This document shows, piece by piece, positions 19,827 to 29,278 of a DNA stretch of 64,000 nucleotides (its first letter is position 1; each line of letters begins with the position of its first letter). This stretch comes from Serratia nematodiphila DZ0503SBS1 (lineage in GTDB: Bacteria > Pseudomonadota > Gammaproteobacteria > Enterobacterales > Enterobacteriaceae). The notes beneath the pieces are model-generated. The model did no database searches and was not told the origin of the DNA. It saw only the letters and a list, made by a program, of their open reading frames with translations. The stretch spans positions 2,294,001 to 2,358,000 of the forward strand of contig NZ_JPUX01000001.1 in the NCBI RefSeq assembly GCF_000738675.1, read 5' to 3'. Both the position numbers and the translations under genes were made by a program.

Positions 19827-21998
19827 ATGACACAGACGACGGCCAATCAACATCCCCGAGATCGCATGCGCGGGCGCATCGACCGCGGCGTGCAGGCGGC
19901 AGTGACCGCCAGCGGGCTGATGGTGCTGATGACGTTGATGCTGATCTTCGTTTATCTGCTGTTTGCGGTGCTGCCGTTGTTCAAACCGACCTCGCTCGGC
20001 CAGGCGCAGCCGCTGCCGTTCACGGTATCGGCCCCGGCGCTGGCGCTGGGCATGGACGTGCAGCAGCGCGTCGGTTATCGCATCGACGCGCAGGGCGCGG
20101 GGCAATTTTATCGTCTGACGCCGGCGCCGAGCGGCCAGGCCCAGACGCCGCTGGCGCAGCAGACGCTGCTGGCCAAACCGGCGCTGCTCGCGCAGGCCGC
20201 CGGCGAGCGCGATCTGTTTGCGCTGGCGCAGGCCGACGGCCGGTTGGTGGTGGCGCGCGCGGATTTCGCCACGGCGGAAAACGGCCGGCCGCAGTGGCAG
20301 TTCCCGCTCGGGCAGCAGCCATTGGCGCTGGATCCACAGCGCAAGCCGCTGAAGCTGCTGTCGCTGGCGGATGCGCATCGCGGGCAGTATCTGCTGGCCG
20401 GAGTGACCGACGATCGGCGGCTGGTGTTCGGCCGCTTCAGCCCCGACCGGCCGCCACAGTTTAGCGAGCGGCCGCTGGAGCACGACGGGGAGCAACTGGT
20501 GCTGACGCCGGATGGCCGCCAGCTTTATCTGCTGGCGAGCAACCGGCTGGCGCGTTACCAGATCGACGGCGCGCAGCTGCAGCTGCGTGAAACGCGCACC
20601 TTGGGCGAACACGCCCCGTACCAGATGACGGCGCTGCCCGGCGGCAGCGCGCTGCTGATCAAGGGCGCCGACGGCAATCTGCGCGAGTGGTTCGAGGTGG
20701 AAAAAGATCGGCGCTGGCGCCTGACGCCGGTGCAGCATTTCGACCACGGCGCCGACGGGCAGGAGCTGACGGTGGCTGAGCCTTACCGCCGGGTGTTCGC
20801 CACCCTGCGGCCCGATGGCGGCTTCTCGCTGTTCTCCGCCATTCAACCGCAGCCGCTGCTGAATACCCGTTTGGGCGCCGAGGTGCGGCAGATGGCGTTC
20901 GCGCCGCGCGGCGATGGCCTGCTGCTGGAGAGCGCGCAGGGCTGGCAGCGCTATGCGCTCGACAACCCGTATCCGGACGTCACCTGGCGTTCGTTGTGGG
21001 GCAAGGTGTGGTATGAGAACTACCCGCAGCCGGCCTATGTCTGGCAGTCCACCTCCGGCGAAGACAGTTACCAACCCAAATTCAGCCTGATGCCGGTGAT
21101 CTTCGGCACCTTTAAGGCGGCGGCTTACGCGATGCTGTTCGCCATCCCGCTGGCCTTGGCCGGCGCCATCTATACCGCTTACTTTATGACGCCGGGGCTA
21201 CGGCGGGTGATCAAACCGGCTATCGAAGTGATGGGCGCGTTGCCGACGGTGGTGATCGGGCTGGTGGCCGGCATCTGGCTGGCGCCGATCATCGAGCAGT
21301 ATCTGTTGGCGGTGCTGGCGTTGCCGCTGCTGCTGGCGGCGGCGGTGCTGCTGTGCGGCGCGTTGACCCATCGCTTTATGCCGCGCTGCCGGCCGGGCGT
21401 CGATCTGCTGTTGCTGCTGCCGCTGCTGGCGTTGACGGTGTGGCTGGCGCTCAACCTGGGGCCGCGGCTGGAGGTGGCGTTGTTCGGTGAGCCGCTGCAT
21501 TTCTGGCTGGGGGATAATTATGACCAGCGCAATGCGCTGGTGGTGGGAGTGGCGATGGGTTTCGCGCTGGTGCCGATCATCTTCTCGCTGGCGGAGGACG
21601 CGCTGTTCAGCGTGCCGGCGACCCTGAGCCAGGGTTCTTTGGCGCTGGGCGCTACCCAGTGGCAGACGGTGATCAAGGTGGTGCTGCCATCCGCCAGCGC
21701 CGGCATTTTCTCCGCGCTGATGATCGGCTTTGGCCGCGCGGTGGGGGAAACCATGATCGTGCTGATGGCCACCGGCAACACGCCGATTATCGACGGCAGC
21801 CTGTTCCAGGGGCTGCGCGCGCTGGCGGCCAACATCGCCATTGAAATGCCGGAGGCGGTCTCCGGCAGCAGCCATTACCGCGTGCTGTTCCTGACCGCGC
21901 TGGTGCTGTTTGTCTTCACCTTCGTGTTCAACACGCTGGCGGAGGCGGTGCGCCTGCGGCTGCGCAAGCGCTACACGCCAAATCAGGAGGCGCCATGA
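19827..21998 (+). CDS. pstC: Phosphate ABC transporter permease PstC, long form with periplasmic insert
   Basis: Inner-membrane subunit of a high-affinity phosphate importer. 723 residues, versus about 320 for classical E. coli PstC. One membrane helix (about 28-50) is followed by some 360 periplasmic residues with repeated strands such as LVLTPDGRQLYLLASNRLARY and RRVFATLRPDGGFSLFSAI, probably a beta-propeller. The permease core (about 415-710) then carries the ABC coupling motif around SVPATLSQGSLALGATQWQT. Long PstC/PstA pairs are known in Pseudomonas. First gene of pstC-pstA-pstB behind a Pho box. No pstS or phoU is adjacent, so the binding protein must come from elsewhere. Confidence 0.88.
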   Translation: MTQTTANQHPRDRMRGRIDRGVQAAVTASGLMVLMTLMLIFVYLLFAVLPLFKPTSLGQAQPLPFTVSAPALALGMDVQQRVGYRIDAQGAGQFYRLTPAPSGQAQTPLAQQTLLAKPALLAQAAGERDLFALAQADGRLVVARADFATAENGRPQWQFPLGQQPLALDPQRKPLKLLSLADAHRGQYLLAGVTDDRRLVFGRFSPDRPPQFSERPLEHDGEQLVLTPDGRQLYLLASNRLARYQIDGAQLQLRETRTLGEHAPYQMTALPGGSALLIKGADGNLREWFEVEKDRRWRLTPVQHFDHGADGQELTVAEPYRRVFATLRPDGGFSLFSAIQPQPLLNTRLGAEVRQMAFAPRGDGLLLESAQGWQRYALDNPYPDVTWRSLWGKVWYENYPQPAYVWQSTSGEDSYQPKFSLMPVIFGTFKAAAYAMLFAIPLALAGAIYTAYFMTPGLRRVIKPAIEVMGALPTVVIGLVAGIWLAPIIEQYLLAVLALPLLLAAAVLLCGALTHRFMPRCRPGVDLLLLLPLLALTVWLALNLGPRLEVALFGEPLHFWLGDNYDQRNALVVGVAMGFALVPIIFSLAEDALFSVPATLSQGSLALGATQWQTVIKVVLPSASAGIFSALMIGFGRAVGETMIVLMATGNTPIIDGSLFQGLRALAANIAIEMPEAVSGSSHYRVLFLTALVLFVFTFVFNTLAEAVRLRLRKRYTPNQEAP

Positions 21999-23644
21999 AG
22001 AACTGGGTGAAGAGCGGGTCGCCGTGGATATGGCTGACCGCCGGTTCGGTGGCCGTCAGCCTGCTGGCGCTGATCGGCATTCTGTTGCTGCTGGCCGGAC
22101 AGGGGATGCGCTATTTCTGGCCGAGTCCGGTTTATCAGTTCGAACTGAATCAGAACGGCGCCGGACCGGTGACGGTGATTGGCGAGTTGTATCAGCAGCA
22201 AAGCATTTCCCGGCGCCAGCTGGCCGAGGCGGGCGTTACGCCGTCGGGCGAGGCGCAGAGCGTCGAACGCTATCTGATTAAGGTCGGCAATCGCGAGCGC
22301 GAGGGGCAGGATTTCCGCACCTTGCTGGCCAGCGATATCCGCAGCCAAAGCACGCCGCGCAGCCTGTTGGTGCTGGAACGCGACAGCCACGGCACCGCCT
22401 ACGGCTATCTGGCGGGGCTGCTGGAAGACGGGCAACCGCTGACCGGCCGCCATCTGGGGCAGGCGTTGCAGCAAAGGCTGCCGCAAATCGCCGCGCTCTC
22501 GCGCCAGGCGCACGACATTCAATTCCGCGACATGGCGCGCATCAATCAGCAGTTTGACGCGCTGCGGCTGCGGGAAAAACGCCTGCAGCGCGACGATAAG
22601 CTGGACGCCCGCGCACAGGACGCCATCAAGGCCGAGCGGCTGGAGCTGCAGCGGCAGTATCAGCTGTTGTCCGAACGTCTGGCGGGGCTGAACCGCGATC
22701 GCCAGCGCGATGCGTTGCTGCTGCGCGACATGCACGGGCAGACGTTGACCATTCCGCTCAGCCAGGTGCGCGATGCCTGGTACCCGAACGCCATGAGCAC
22801 CTCCGAGAAGCTGGCACACTGGGGCGAGCAGGTGAAGAAGTTCCTCACCGACAGCCCGCGCGAAGCGAATACCGAAGGCGGGGTGTTCCCGGCCATTTTC
22901 GGCACGGTGTTGATGGTGATCCTGATGTCGATCGTGGTGATGCCGTTTGGCGTGATCGCGGCGGTATATCTGCACGAGTATGCCGGCAACAATCTGCTGA
23001 CGCGGGTGATCCGCATCGCGGTGGTCAACCTGGCCGGGGTGCCTTCGATCGTCTACGGTGTTTTTGGCCTCGGCTTCTTTGTTTACATGATTGGCGGCAC
23101 GCTCGATCAGCTGTTCTATCCTGAATCCTTGCCCAACCCGACCTTCGGCACGCCCGGCGTGCTGTGGGCGGCGCTGACGCTGGCGCTGCTGACGTTGCCG
23201 GTGGTGATCGTCGCCACCGAGGAAGGGCTGTCGCGCATTCCCGCCTCGCTGCGGCAGGGCTCGATGGCGCTGGGCGCCAGCCGGGCCGAGACGCTGTGGC
23301 GCATCGTGCTGCCAATGGCGGCACCGGCGATGATGACCGGCCTGATCCTGGCGGTGGCGCGCGCCGCCGGGGAGACCGCGCCGCTGATGTTGGTGGGGGT
23401 CGTGAAATCGGTGCCGGTGCTGCCGGTGGACGAGATTTTCCCGTATCTGCACCTGGAGCGGAAGTTCATGCATTTGAGCTTCCAGATCTACGATATGGCA
23501 TTCCAGAGCCCGAGCGTAGAGGCGGCGCGGCCGCTGGTGTTCGCCACCGCCTTCCTGCTGGTGACGATCGTGGTGAGTTTGAATCTGGCGGCGATGGGTA
23601 TCCGCCATTCGTTGAGGGAGCGGTACCGAGCATGGTCGCAGTAA
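21995..23644 (+). CDS. pstA: Phosphate ABC transporter permease PstA, long form
   Basis: Second permease subunit, 549 residues against about 296 in E. coli. An N-terminal membrane helix (about 13-38) is followed by about 250 periplasmic residues. Part of this (about 185-245, [14 protein letters not shown] onwards) looks like an alpha-helical hairpin or coiled coil. Permease helices run from about 300 to the end, with the coupling motif [20 protein letters not shown]. Its start overlaps the pstC stop by four bases (ATGA), so the pair is translationally coupled. The large extracytoplasmic parts of PstC and PstA may contact each other or a distant PstS. Confidence 0.88.
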   Translation: MKNWVKSGSPWIWLTAGSVAVSLLALIGILLLLAGQGMRYFWPSPVYQFELNQNGAGPVTVIGELYQQQSISRRQLAEAGVTPSGEAQSVERYLIKVGNREREGQDFRTLLASDIRSQSTPRSLLVLERDSHGTAYGYLAGLLEDGQPLTGRHLGQALQQRLPQIAALSRQAHDIQFRDMARINQQFDALRLREKRLQRDDKLDARAQDAIKAERLELQRQYQLLSERLAGLNRDRQRDALLLRDMHGQTLTIPLSQVRDAWYPNAMSTSEKLAHWGEQVKKFLTDSPREANTEGGVFPAIFGTVLMVILMSIVVMPFGVIAAVYLHEYAGNNLLTRVIRIAVVNLAGVPSIVYGVFGLGFFVYMIGGTLDQLFYPESLPNPTFGTPGVLWAALTLALLTLPVVIVATEEGLSRIPASLRQGSMALGASRAETLWRIVLPMAAPAMMTGLILAVARAAGETAPLMLVGVVKSVPVLPVDEIFPYLHLERKFMHLSFQIYDMAFQSPSVEAARPLVFATAFLLVTIVVSLNLAAMGIRHSLRERYRAWSQ

Positions 23645-23672
23645 CAATGACGCTATTTTTGGGGAGTGCGTA

Positions 23673-24485
23673 ATGGGTTTGATGACGCCAGGCAGTTTGC
23701 CCCGGCTGGATGTCCAGCATCTCGACGATGAACAGACCGCGCTGGCGGTCAACGGCCTGAACCTGTTTTATGGCGACAAACAGGTGCTGCACGATATTTC
23801 GCTGCGTATCCCGAAGCACCGGGTGACGGCTTTGATCGGCCCCTCGGGCTGCGGTAAATCGACGCTGCTGCGCTGTTTCAACCGCATGAACGATCTGGTG
23901 GATAACTGCCGCATCGAGGGCGAACTGCAGCTGAACGGCGCGGCGATCTCCGGCGCGCAGATCGACGTGGCGGCGCTGCGGCGGCGGGTGGGCATGGTGT
24001 TCCAGCGGCCGAACCCGTTCCCGAAATCGATCTATGAAAACGTGGTGTACGGCCTGCGGCTGCAGGGCGTGCGCGACCGGCGTTTGCTGGATGAAGCGGT
24101 GGAGCGTTCGCTGCGCGCCGCCGCGCTATGGCATGAGGTAAAAGACCGGCTGCGTGAAAATGCGTTCCGCTTGTCCAGCGGTCAGCAGCAGCGCCTGGTG
24201 ATTGCGCGCGCCATCGCCATCGAGCCGGAAGTATTGCTGCTCGACGAGCCGACCTCGGCGTTGGATCCGATCTCCACGCTGACCATCGAAGAGCTGATTT
24301 CCGCACTCAAGCAGCGCTATAGCGTGGTGCTGGTGACGCACAACATGCAGCAGGCGGCGCGCGTCTCCGACTACACCGCCTTTATTCATCAGGGGCGGCT
24401 GGTGGAATACAACGACACCGACGCGATTTTTACCTCGCCGCGCCAGCGCCGCACCGAAGACTATATTACCGGGCGGTATGGGTGA
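23673..24485 (+). CDS. pstB: Phosphate ABC transporter ATPase PstB
   Basis: Cytoplasmic ATPase driving phosphate import, 270 residues, typical length. Walker [11 protein letters not shown]-loop [15 protein letters not shown], Walker [15 protein letters not shown] and the switch His in [16 protein letters not shown] are all intact. The ABC signature reads LSSGQQQR instead of the usual LSGGQQQR. Spaced 28 bases from pstA with GGAG six bases before the ATG. No phoU follows, so this operon may transport without the PhoR-signalling partner, or borrow PhoU from a second pst locus. Confidence 0.93.
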   Translation: MGLMTPGSLPRLDVQHLDDEQTALAVNGLNLFYGDKQVLHDISLRIPKHRVTALIGPSGCGKSTLLRCFNRMNDLVDNCRIEGELQLNGAAISGAQIDVAALRRRVGMVFQRPNPFPKSIYENVVYGLRLQGVRDRRLLDEAVERSLRAAALWHEVKDRLRENAFRLSSGQQQRLVIARAIAIEPEVLLLDEPTSALDPISTLTIEELISALKQRYSVVLVTHNMQQAARVSDYTAFIHQGRLVEYNDTDAIFTSPRQRRTEDYITGRYG

Positions 24486-24488
24486 GGG

Positions 24489-24524
24489 ATGAGCGGCGCA
24501 AACCGGTGGGTTTACGCCGCTCAT
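24489..24524 (+). terminator. Long hairpin after pstB, probable transcript end
   Basis: Sixteen-base-pair stem with one mismatch (ATGAGCGGCG...CGCCGCTCAT) and a four-base loop, starting just after the pstB stop. It is not followed by a clear U-tract, so it may stabilise a 3' end rather than terminate alone. Confidence 0.5.
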
Positions 24525-24719
24525 TGAATTTAAAGTCCAGCAGATATGGTTCGGTATCGCAATAAAAATCCTTTCATAATTATTTTTCCTACATTATTCA
24601 TGCTATATAGAGGGTTCTCGATAAAAATCGTACCCTTGGTGATTTTTTAATTCATCATTTCATTTGTTTCTGCGTTTTATCGATGGATTAATAACTGTCT
24701 ATAAAAGGAAATTATAAGC

Positions 24720-25532
24720 ATGAATATTGATGAGGTTTATATCAAAGAATTATCTCTCCAGTTATTACCCCTACTGATCTCTGGAGTGGCATGGTGGTTT
24801 TTACGTTGGTTAAAGGGATATGATTCCCGACGACGTTGCCAGTTTGATAGCGTCAGCGATGTAAAACGCGTGTCCGTCCTGTCACGTATTCAGAAATTGC
24901 GGGATGCGCCGCAGAGTGGCATGACGTTGCTGCAAATTAAAGCGCTATATGAAAGTATTGGGATCCGCCTGCCGGTATGGGTGGCGCATCAACTAGTGGA
25001 CTATTTGGGCCGTGGACCGGTGGCATTGAACGACCTTGCGTTGAACAGTTTCTTGCGTCGTACTTCGCTTACAGCTAGCAAAAATGAAGACAACAAAGTA
25101 TTTGCCCTTGATGTCAACCAGTTGTGTAAGCAGCGCTTTTTTGTGCTGATATTCTTTGTCGTCAGTGCGTTGGCTATCGCTTACGGTGTCTATACCAGCG
25201 TGCTTCCGTTGGGGGCAAGCGAAGCCACTGCCAGTAATATATTTTTGTTTTCATTATTCTTTTTCGCCTATTTGTTCTTGGCGTTGTTCGTTGTGGCTTG
25301 GTCAATTAATGAATGGGGAACCCTGCAGCATGCCAAGGCTTTCTGGCTGAAGTGGCAGCCCCACCTGTATCAGAACGAAGCGGAATATCAGGCGCATTGT
25401 CAGCATGCGTGCAATGTTGCGGCACAGGAAAACGTACCTGATATCACTTTGGAGACCGTTGCTGATTTGCCACCGGCCGAAAAGCCACAGCGTGGATGGC
25501 TGATGCGTAGGCTGGGCAAGAAAGATAATTAA
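24720..25532 (+). CDS. Hypothetical membrane protein
   Basis: Unrecognised 270-residue protein. There is an N-terminal hydrophobic stretch (about 12-27), a soluble middle of about 110 residues (KLRDAPQSGMTLLQIKALYESIGIRLP), two membrane helices (about 140-165 and 172-200) and a charged cytosolic tail. The gene and its upstream 200 bases are clearly more AT-rich than the flanking core genes, suggesting later acquisition. AGGA lies 10 bases before the ATG. A small membrane-protein gene lies next to it on the opposite strand. No function can be assigned. Confidence 0.7.
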   Translation: MNIDEVYIKELSLQLLPLLISGVAWWFLRWLKGYDSRRRCQFDSVSDVKRVSVLSRIQKLRDAPQSGMTLLQIKALYESIGIRLPVWVAHQLVDYLGRGPVALNDLALNSFLRRTSLTASKNEDNKVFALDVNQLCKQRFFVLIFFVVSALAIAYGVYTSVLPLGASEATASNIFLFSLFFFAYLFLALFVVAWSINEWGTLQHAKAFWLKWQPHLYQNEAEYQAHCQHACNVAAQENVPDITLETVADLPPAEKPQRGWLMRRLGKKDN

Positions 25533-25561
25533 CTTCTAAGCGCCATATCAGAACATGGCTC

Positions 25562-25777
25562 TTAACGCGTTTTATCGGCGAGTCGCAGCACCACCCCCAC
25601 CAGCAGCAACGCAGCGCCCGAGGCATAGAGCGGGAACCAGCGCGTCCACCAGAGCGGGGAAAACAGCGGGGTGCTATTGGGATCTGCAGGCGCGTAGCCG
25701 CTATAGGCATTCAGGCCGGCGGCGATGGCGAGCATCGCCAGACCGATAAAAAGCAGCAGGTTTGAGACGGTCGTCAT
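25562..25777 (-). CDS. Hypothetical small membrane protein
   Basis: A 71-residue protein with two predicted membrane helices (about 6-25 and 48-66) separated by a Pro/Trp-rich loop (YAPADPNSTPLFSPLWWTRW). AAGGA lies eight bases before the ATG. It converges on the preceding hypothetical membrane protein. I do not recognise the family. Confidence 0.62.
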   Translation of the reverse strand: MTTVSNLLLFIGLAMLAIAAGLNAYSGYAPADPNSTPLFSPLWWTRWFPLYASGAALLLVGVVLRLADKTR

Positions 25778-25935
25778 GGCGTTTTTCCTTTGTAGAGGCA
25801 GAGGGGAATTCTTATTATTACTGTTAATTATTTTGCGATTAATTATCTCGGGAAATATTATTTATTTCCGTATTCATCAGATTATTTCCTGACGATAAAA
25901 TAGCATCCATTAATACTAGTCGCTTATTTCCCAAT

Positions 25936-25959
25936 AAAAAACCCGCCTGGGCGGGTTTT
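25936..25959. terminator. Bidirectional terminator downstream of speG
   Basis: Stem AAAACCCGCC/GGCGGGTTTT with a very short loop. T-runs on both sides allow use from either strand. It lies about 20 bases past the speG stop. Confidence 0.83.
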
Positions 25960-25979
25960 CTCTTTTTTCTCGCGAATTG

Positions 25980-26531
25980 TCACTTCACCAGCGGCTTATC
26001 ATTGGGCGTTTTGAACTTCGCCAGATATTGCGGCTGGAAAATGCACATGCGCAGCACGGTGCGGTATTCGCCGTTGACGAAGAACTCGTCGATCAGCTCG
26101 CCTTCCACGTTGAAGCCCAGCTTGCTGTAGATGTGGATCGCCTTCGGGTTCTCCTTGTCGACGATCAGGTACAGCTTGTACAGGTTCAGCACCGAGAAGC
26201 CGTAGTCCATCGCCAGCCGGGCGGCGGTGCTGGCATAGCCTTTGCCCTGGTGGGCGGGATCGATGATGATCTGGAATTCTGCGCGGCGGTGGATGTGATC
26301 GATCTCCACCAGCTCCACCAGGCCGACCTTGGCGCCTTCGTGCTCGATGATAAAGCGGCGCTCGCTCTGATCGTGGATGTGTTTGTCGTAGAGATCGGAA
26401 AGCTCGACAAAGGCTTCGTAGGGTTCTTCAAACCAATAGCGCATAACGCTGGCGTTGTTGTCCATCTGGTGGACGAACGACAGATCGTCCCGTTCCAATG
26501 GGCGTAACCTGACGCTGGCAGTGCTGGACAT
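25980..26531 (-). CDS. speG: Spermidine N1-acetyltransferase
   Basis: Acetylates spermidine and spermine to relieve polyamine excess; forms a dodecamer with an allosteric polyamine site. 183 residues versus 186 in E. coli, with long identical stretches ([34 protein letters not shown]). The acetyl-CoA loop is HQGKGYAST. The ATG at 26531 has GAGGAG five bases upstream; the longer frame to 26627 runs through the purN terminator and is not coding. Transcribed alone. Confidence 0.95.
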   Translation of the reverse strand: MSSTASVRLRPLERDDLSFVHQMDNNASVMRYWFEEPYEAFVELSDLYDKHIHDQSERRFIIEHEGAKVGLVELVEIDHIHRRAEFQIIIDPAHQGKGYASTAARLAMDYGFSVLNLYKLYLIVDKENPKAIHIYSKLGFNVEGELIDEFFVNGEYRTVLRMCIFQPQYLAKFKTPNDKPLVK

Positions 26532-26591
26532 GTGGGCTCCTCTGTGCCGTGAAATTGTGCAAAGTATAACTTCACAGAATGGATGAAGGCG

Positions 26592-26620
26592 AAAAAAAAC
26601 GGCGCCGCGTGGGCGCCGTT
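26592..26620 (-). terminator. Terminator downstream of purN
   Basis: Stem AACGGCGCC/GGCGCCGTT with a five-base loop. On the minus strand it is followed by a run of eight Ts. Confidence 0.87.
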
Positions 26621-26644
26621 TAGGCAAGGTTCAGGCTGCGCGCA

Positions 26645-27283
26645 TCAGTCGGCGGCGTGACCCTGCTCAGGCAGGCGTTCGCCGTCCAGCCAGGCGGCGC
26701 CATCGCGCATCGCCAGGCGGCCGTCGACGAACCAGCTCACCACCAGCGGATAGATCGTGTGTTCCTGGGTTTGCACCCGTTCAACCACGTCATCCTCTTC
26801 ATCGTCAGCGAAAATCGGCACCTTGGCCTGCAAAATCACCGGGCCGCCGTCGAGCTGTTCGGTCACGAAGTGCACCGAGGTGCCGTGTTCGCTGTCGCCG
26901 TTATCGATGGCCTGACGATGCGTATGCAGCCCCGGGTATTTCGGCAGCAGGGAAGGGTGGATGTTCAGCATGCGGCCGGCATAACGCTGCACGAACTGCG
27001 GGCTGAGGATGCGCATGTAGCCGGCCAGCACCACCAGATCGGGCTGATGTTGGTCGATGGCGTCCGCCAGCGCGGCGTCGAACGCCGTACGATCGGCGTA
27101 AGCCTTGGCATCCAGCGCCTGGGCGGCGATGCCCGCCGCTTCGGCGCGCTGCAGGCCGTAAGCCTGCGCCTTGTTGCTGAATACCGCCACGATCTCGGCG
27201 GCGATGCGGCCCTGCTGGCAGGCGTCAATCAGCGCCTGGAGATTGCTCCCCTGGCCGGAGACCAACACCACGATCTTTTTCAT
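26645..27283 (-). CDS. purN: Phosphoribosylglycinamide formyltransferase 1
   Basis: Third step of purine synthesis: transfers formyl from 10-formyl-tetrahydrofolate to GAR. 212 residues, as in E. coli. The N-terminal phosphate loop VLVSGQGSNLQAL is intact. The catalytic Asn, His and Asp occur in MLNIHPSLLPKYPG and TEQLDGGPVI. Its ATG overlaps the purM stop by one base (TGATG), so the two are coupled. Confidence 0.97.
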   Translation of the reverse strand: MKKIVVLVSGQGSNLQALIDACQQGRIAAEIVAVFSNKAQAYGLQRAEAAGIAAQALDAKAYADRTAFDAALADAIDQHQPDLVVLAGYMRILSPQFVQRYAGRMLNIHPSLLPKYPGLHTHRQAIDNGDSEHGTSVHFVTEQLDGGPVILQAKVPIFADDEEDDVVERVQTQEHTIYPLVVSWFVDGRLAMRDGAAWLDGERLPEQGHAAD

Positions 27284-28320
27284 CAGTTGATGACCACTTG
27301 TTGTTCGTCGGAAGAGGCGGTCAGTTTACCGATTTTCCACGCTTTTTCACCTGCCGCGGTCAGCAGCGCGATGGCCGTTTCCACTTCGGCTTCCGGCAGG
27401 GCGATGACCATGCCTACGCCGCAGTTGAAGGTGCGGTACATTTCATGACGGCTGACGTTGCCGGCCTGCTGCAGCCAGGTGAACACCGCCGGCCACTGCC
27501 AGCTGGCTTCGTCGATCACCGCCTGCATGCCTTCCGGCAGCACGCGCGGAATGTTTTCCCAGAAGCCACCGCCGGTGAGGTGAGCGATGGCGTGGACGTC
27601 CGCCTTCTCGATCAGTTCCAGCACGGACTTCACGTAAATCTTGGTCGGCGCCAGCAGGTGGTCGGCCAGCGGCTTGCCTTCCAGCTGAGTGGCGGTCGGG
27701 TCGGTGTTGCTTACTTCCAGGATCTTGCGCACCAGCGAGTAACCGTTGGAGTGCGGGCCGGAAGCGCCCAGGGCGATCAGCGCATCGCCGGACTGCACTT
27801 TGCTGCCGTCGATGATCTCGGATTTTTCGACTACGCCGACGCAGAAACCGGCCACGTCGTAATCTTCGCCGTGGTACATGCCCGGCATTTCAGCGGTTTC
27901 GCCGCCCACCAGCGCACAGCCGGACTGCTTGCAGCCTTCGGCGATGCCGGTGATCACGCTGGCCGCGGTGTCCACATCCAGCTTGCCGGTGGCGTAGTAG
28001 TCGAGGAAGAACAGCGGCTCGGCGCCCTGAACCACCAGATCGTTGACGCACATCGCCACCAAATCGATGCCGATGGTGTCGTGGCGTTTCAGATCCATCG
28101 CCAGACGCAGCTTGGTGCCCACGCCGTCGGTACCGGAAACCAGCACCGGCTCGCGGTATTTCTGCGGCAACGCACACAGGGCGCCAAACCCGCCCAGACC
28201 GCCCATCACTTCCGGGCGACGGGTCTGTTTAACTACACCTTTGATGCGATCTACCAATGCGTTGCCTGCATCGATATCGACACCTGCGTCTTTATAGCTG
28301 AGAGAGGTTTTGTCGGTCAC
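27283..28320 (-). CDS. purM: Phosphoribosylformylglycinamidine cyclo-ligase (AIR synthetase)
   Basis: Fifth step of purine synthesis: ATP-dependent closure of FGAM to AIR. 345 residues, identical in length to E. coli PurM, with the ATP-binding and dimer motifs [13 protein letters not shown] and [20 protein letters not shown]. Initiation is at GTG 28320 ([15 protein letters not shown]), as in E. coli; the apparent ATG upstream at 28455 lies beyond the PurR operator and is not used. First gene of purMN, controlled by PurR. Confidence 0.97.
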   Translation of the reverse strand: MTDKTSLSYKDAGVDIDAGNALVDRIKGVVKQTRRPEVMGGLGGFGALCALPQKYREPVLVSGTDGVGTKLRLAMDLKRHDTIGIDLVAMCVNDLVVQGAEPLFFLDYYATGKLDVDTAASVITGIAEGCKQSGCALVGGETAEMPGMYHGEDYDVAGFCVGVVEKSEIIDGSKVQSGDALIALGASGPHSNGYSLVRKILEVSNTDPTATQLEGKPLADHLLAPTKIYVKSVLELIEKADVHAIAHLTGGGFWENIPRVLPEGMQAVIDEASWQWPAVFTWLQQAGNVSRHEMYRTFNCGVGMVIALPEAEVETAIALLTAAGEKAWKIGKLTASSDEQQVVIN

Positions 28321-28406
28321 TGCGCGATTCCCCACGACGGTTTGCGGTTTGAAAACTGTGCTTCCGATGTTGATTCCGGAATAAGGCGCGGCAATTCTAA
28401 CAGCGC

Positions 28407-28422
28407 AGGCAAACGTTTGCGA
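28407..28422 (-). promoter_or_regulatory. PurR operator of purMN
   Basis: Sixteen-base near-palindrome with core GCAAACGTTTGC, matching the PurR consensus ACGCAAACGTTTGCGT at all but the edges. It lies about 90 bases upstream of the purM GTG. PurR with hypoxanthine or guanine should repress from here. Confidence 0.9.
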
Positions 28423-28525
28423 GCGGCTTGTGAACCGGCTCCGCTTTTTCGTCATCTATACTGATATTCAAACTTTTGTTGATCCCGATCGGGCTATTGT
28501 GGGTGGCGCAGCGAAAAAAAGGAGG

Positions 28526-28531
28526 TATAAT
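28526..28531 (+). promoter_or_regulatory. Candidate -10 box of upp
   Basis: Perfect TATAAT 44 bases before the upp start. I could not see a good -35 at the usual distance, so the promoter may be weak or activator-dependent. Confidence 0.45.
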
Positions 28532-28575
28532 CCCGCGATTTTTTTGGCCGCAACCACCTTAATAGGAGAAAAATG

Positions 28576-29202
28576 ATGAAGATCGTTGAGGTGAAACACC
28601 CGCTGGTAAAACACAAGCTTGGCCTGATGCGCGAAAATGACATCAGCACCAAACGCTTCCGTGAGCTGGCCTCAGAAGTGGGTAGTTTACTGACCTATGA
28701 AGCGACCGCCGATCTGGAGACGGAAAAAGTCACCATCGAAGGCTGGTGCGGGCCAGTTGAAGTGGACCAGATCAAAGGGAAAAAGATTACCGTAGTGCCA
28801 ATCCTGCGCGCCGGTCTGGGCATGATGGAAGGGGTGCTGGAGCACGTGCCGAGCGCGCGCATCAGCGTGGTGGGCGTTTACCGCGATGAAGAAACCCTGG
28901 AGCCGGTGCCGTACTTCCAGAAGCTGGTTTCCAACATCGAAGAGCGTATGGCGCTGGTCGTCGACCCGATGCTGGCCACCGGCGGTTCGATGATCGCCAC
29001 TATCGATCTGCTGAAGAAAGCCGGCTGCCACAGCATCAAGGTGCTGGTCCTGGTGGCGGCGCCGGAAGGCATCGCCGCGCTGGAGAAAGCGCACCCGGAC
29101 GTTGAACTGTACACCGCCTCCATCGATCAGTGTCTGAACGATAAGGGCTACATCGTGCCTGGCCTGGGCGATGCGGGCGACAAGATATTTGGTACCAAGT
29201 AA
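28576..29202 (+). CDS. upp: Uracil phosphoribosyltransferase
   Basis: Salvages uracil to UMP with PRPP. 208 residues, same as E. coli. The PRPP loop is [15 protein letters not shown] and the uracil-binding tail [18 protein letters not shown]. Two ATGs are adjacent (28573, 28576); the second gives the family length and a seven-base spacing from GGAG. Upstream of uraA with a hairpin between them, the standard upp-uraA arrangement. Confidence 0.97.
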   Translation: MKIVEVKHPLVKHKLGLMRENDISTKRFRELASEVGSLLTYEATADLETEKVTIEGWCGPVEVDQIKGKKITVVPILRAGLGMMEGVLEHVPSARISVVGVYRDEETLEPVPYFQKLVSNIEERMALVVDPMLATGGSMIATIDLLKKAGCHSIKVLVLVAAPEGIAALEKAHPDVELYTASIDQCLNDKGYIVPGLGDAGDKIFGTK

Positions 29203-29210
29203 ACATTTGA

Positions 29211-29237
29211 GCCGACTTAATGAGTCGGCTTTTTTTT
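29211..29237 (+). terminator. Terminator/attenuator between upp and uraA
   Basis: Stem GCCGACT/AGTCGGC with a five-base loop followed by eight Ts. uraA starts 42 bases further on with its own ribosome-binding site, so read-through probably supplies part of uraA expression. Confidence 0.85.
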
Positions 29238-29278
29238 GACTAAAACCTATAAAACCAATAAACCGAGGAAAAACACAC

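Noticed and set aside
27298..28464. Plus-strand open frame of 388 codons
   Set aside because: Antisense to purM, whose sequence is beyond doubt.
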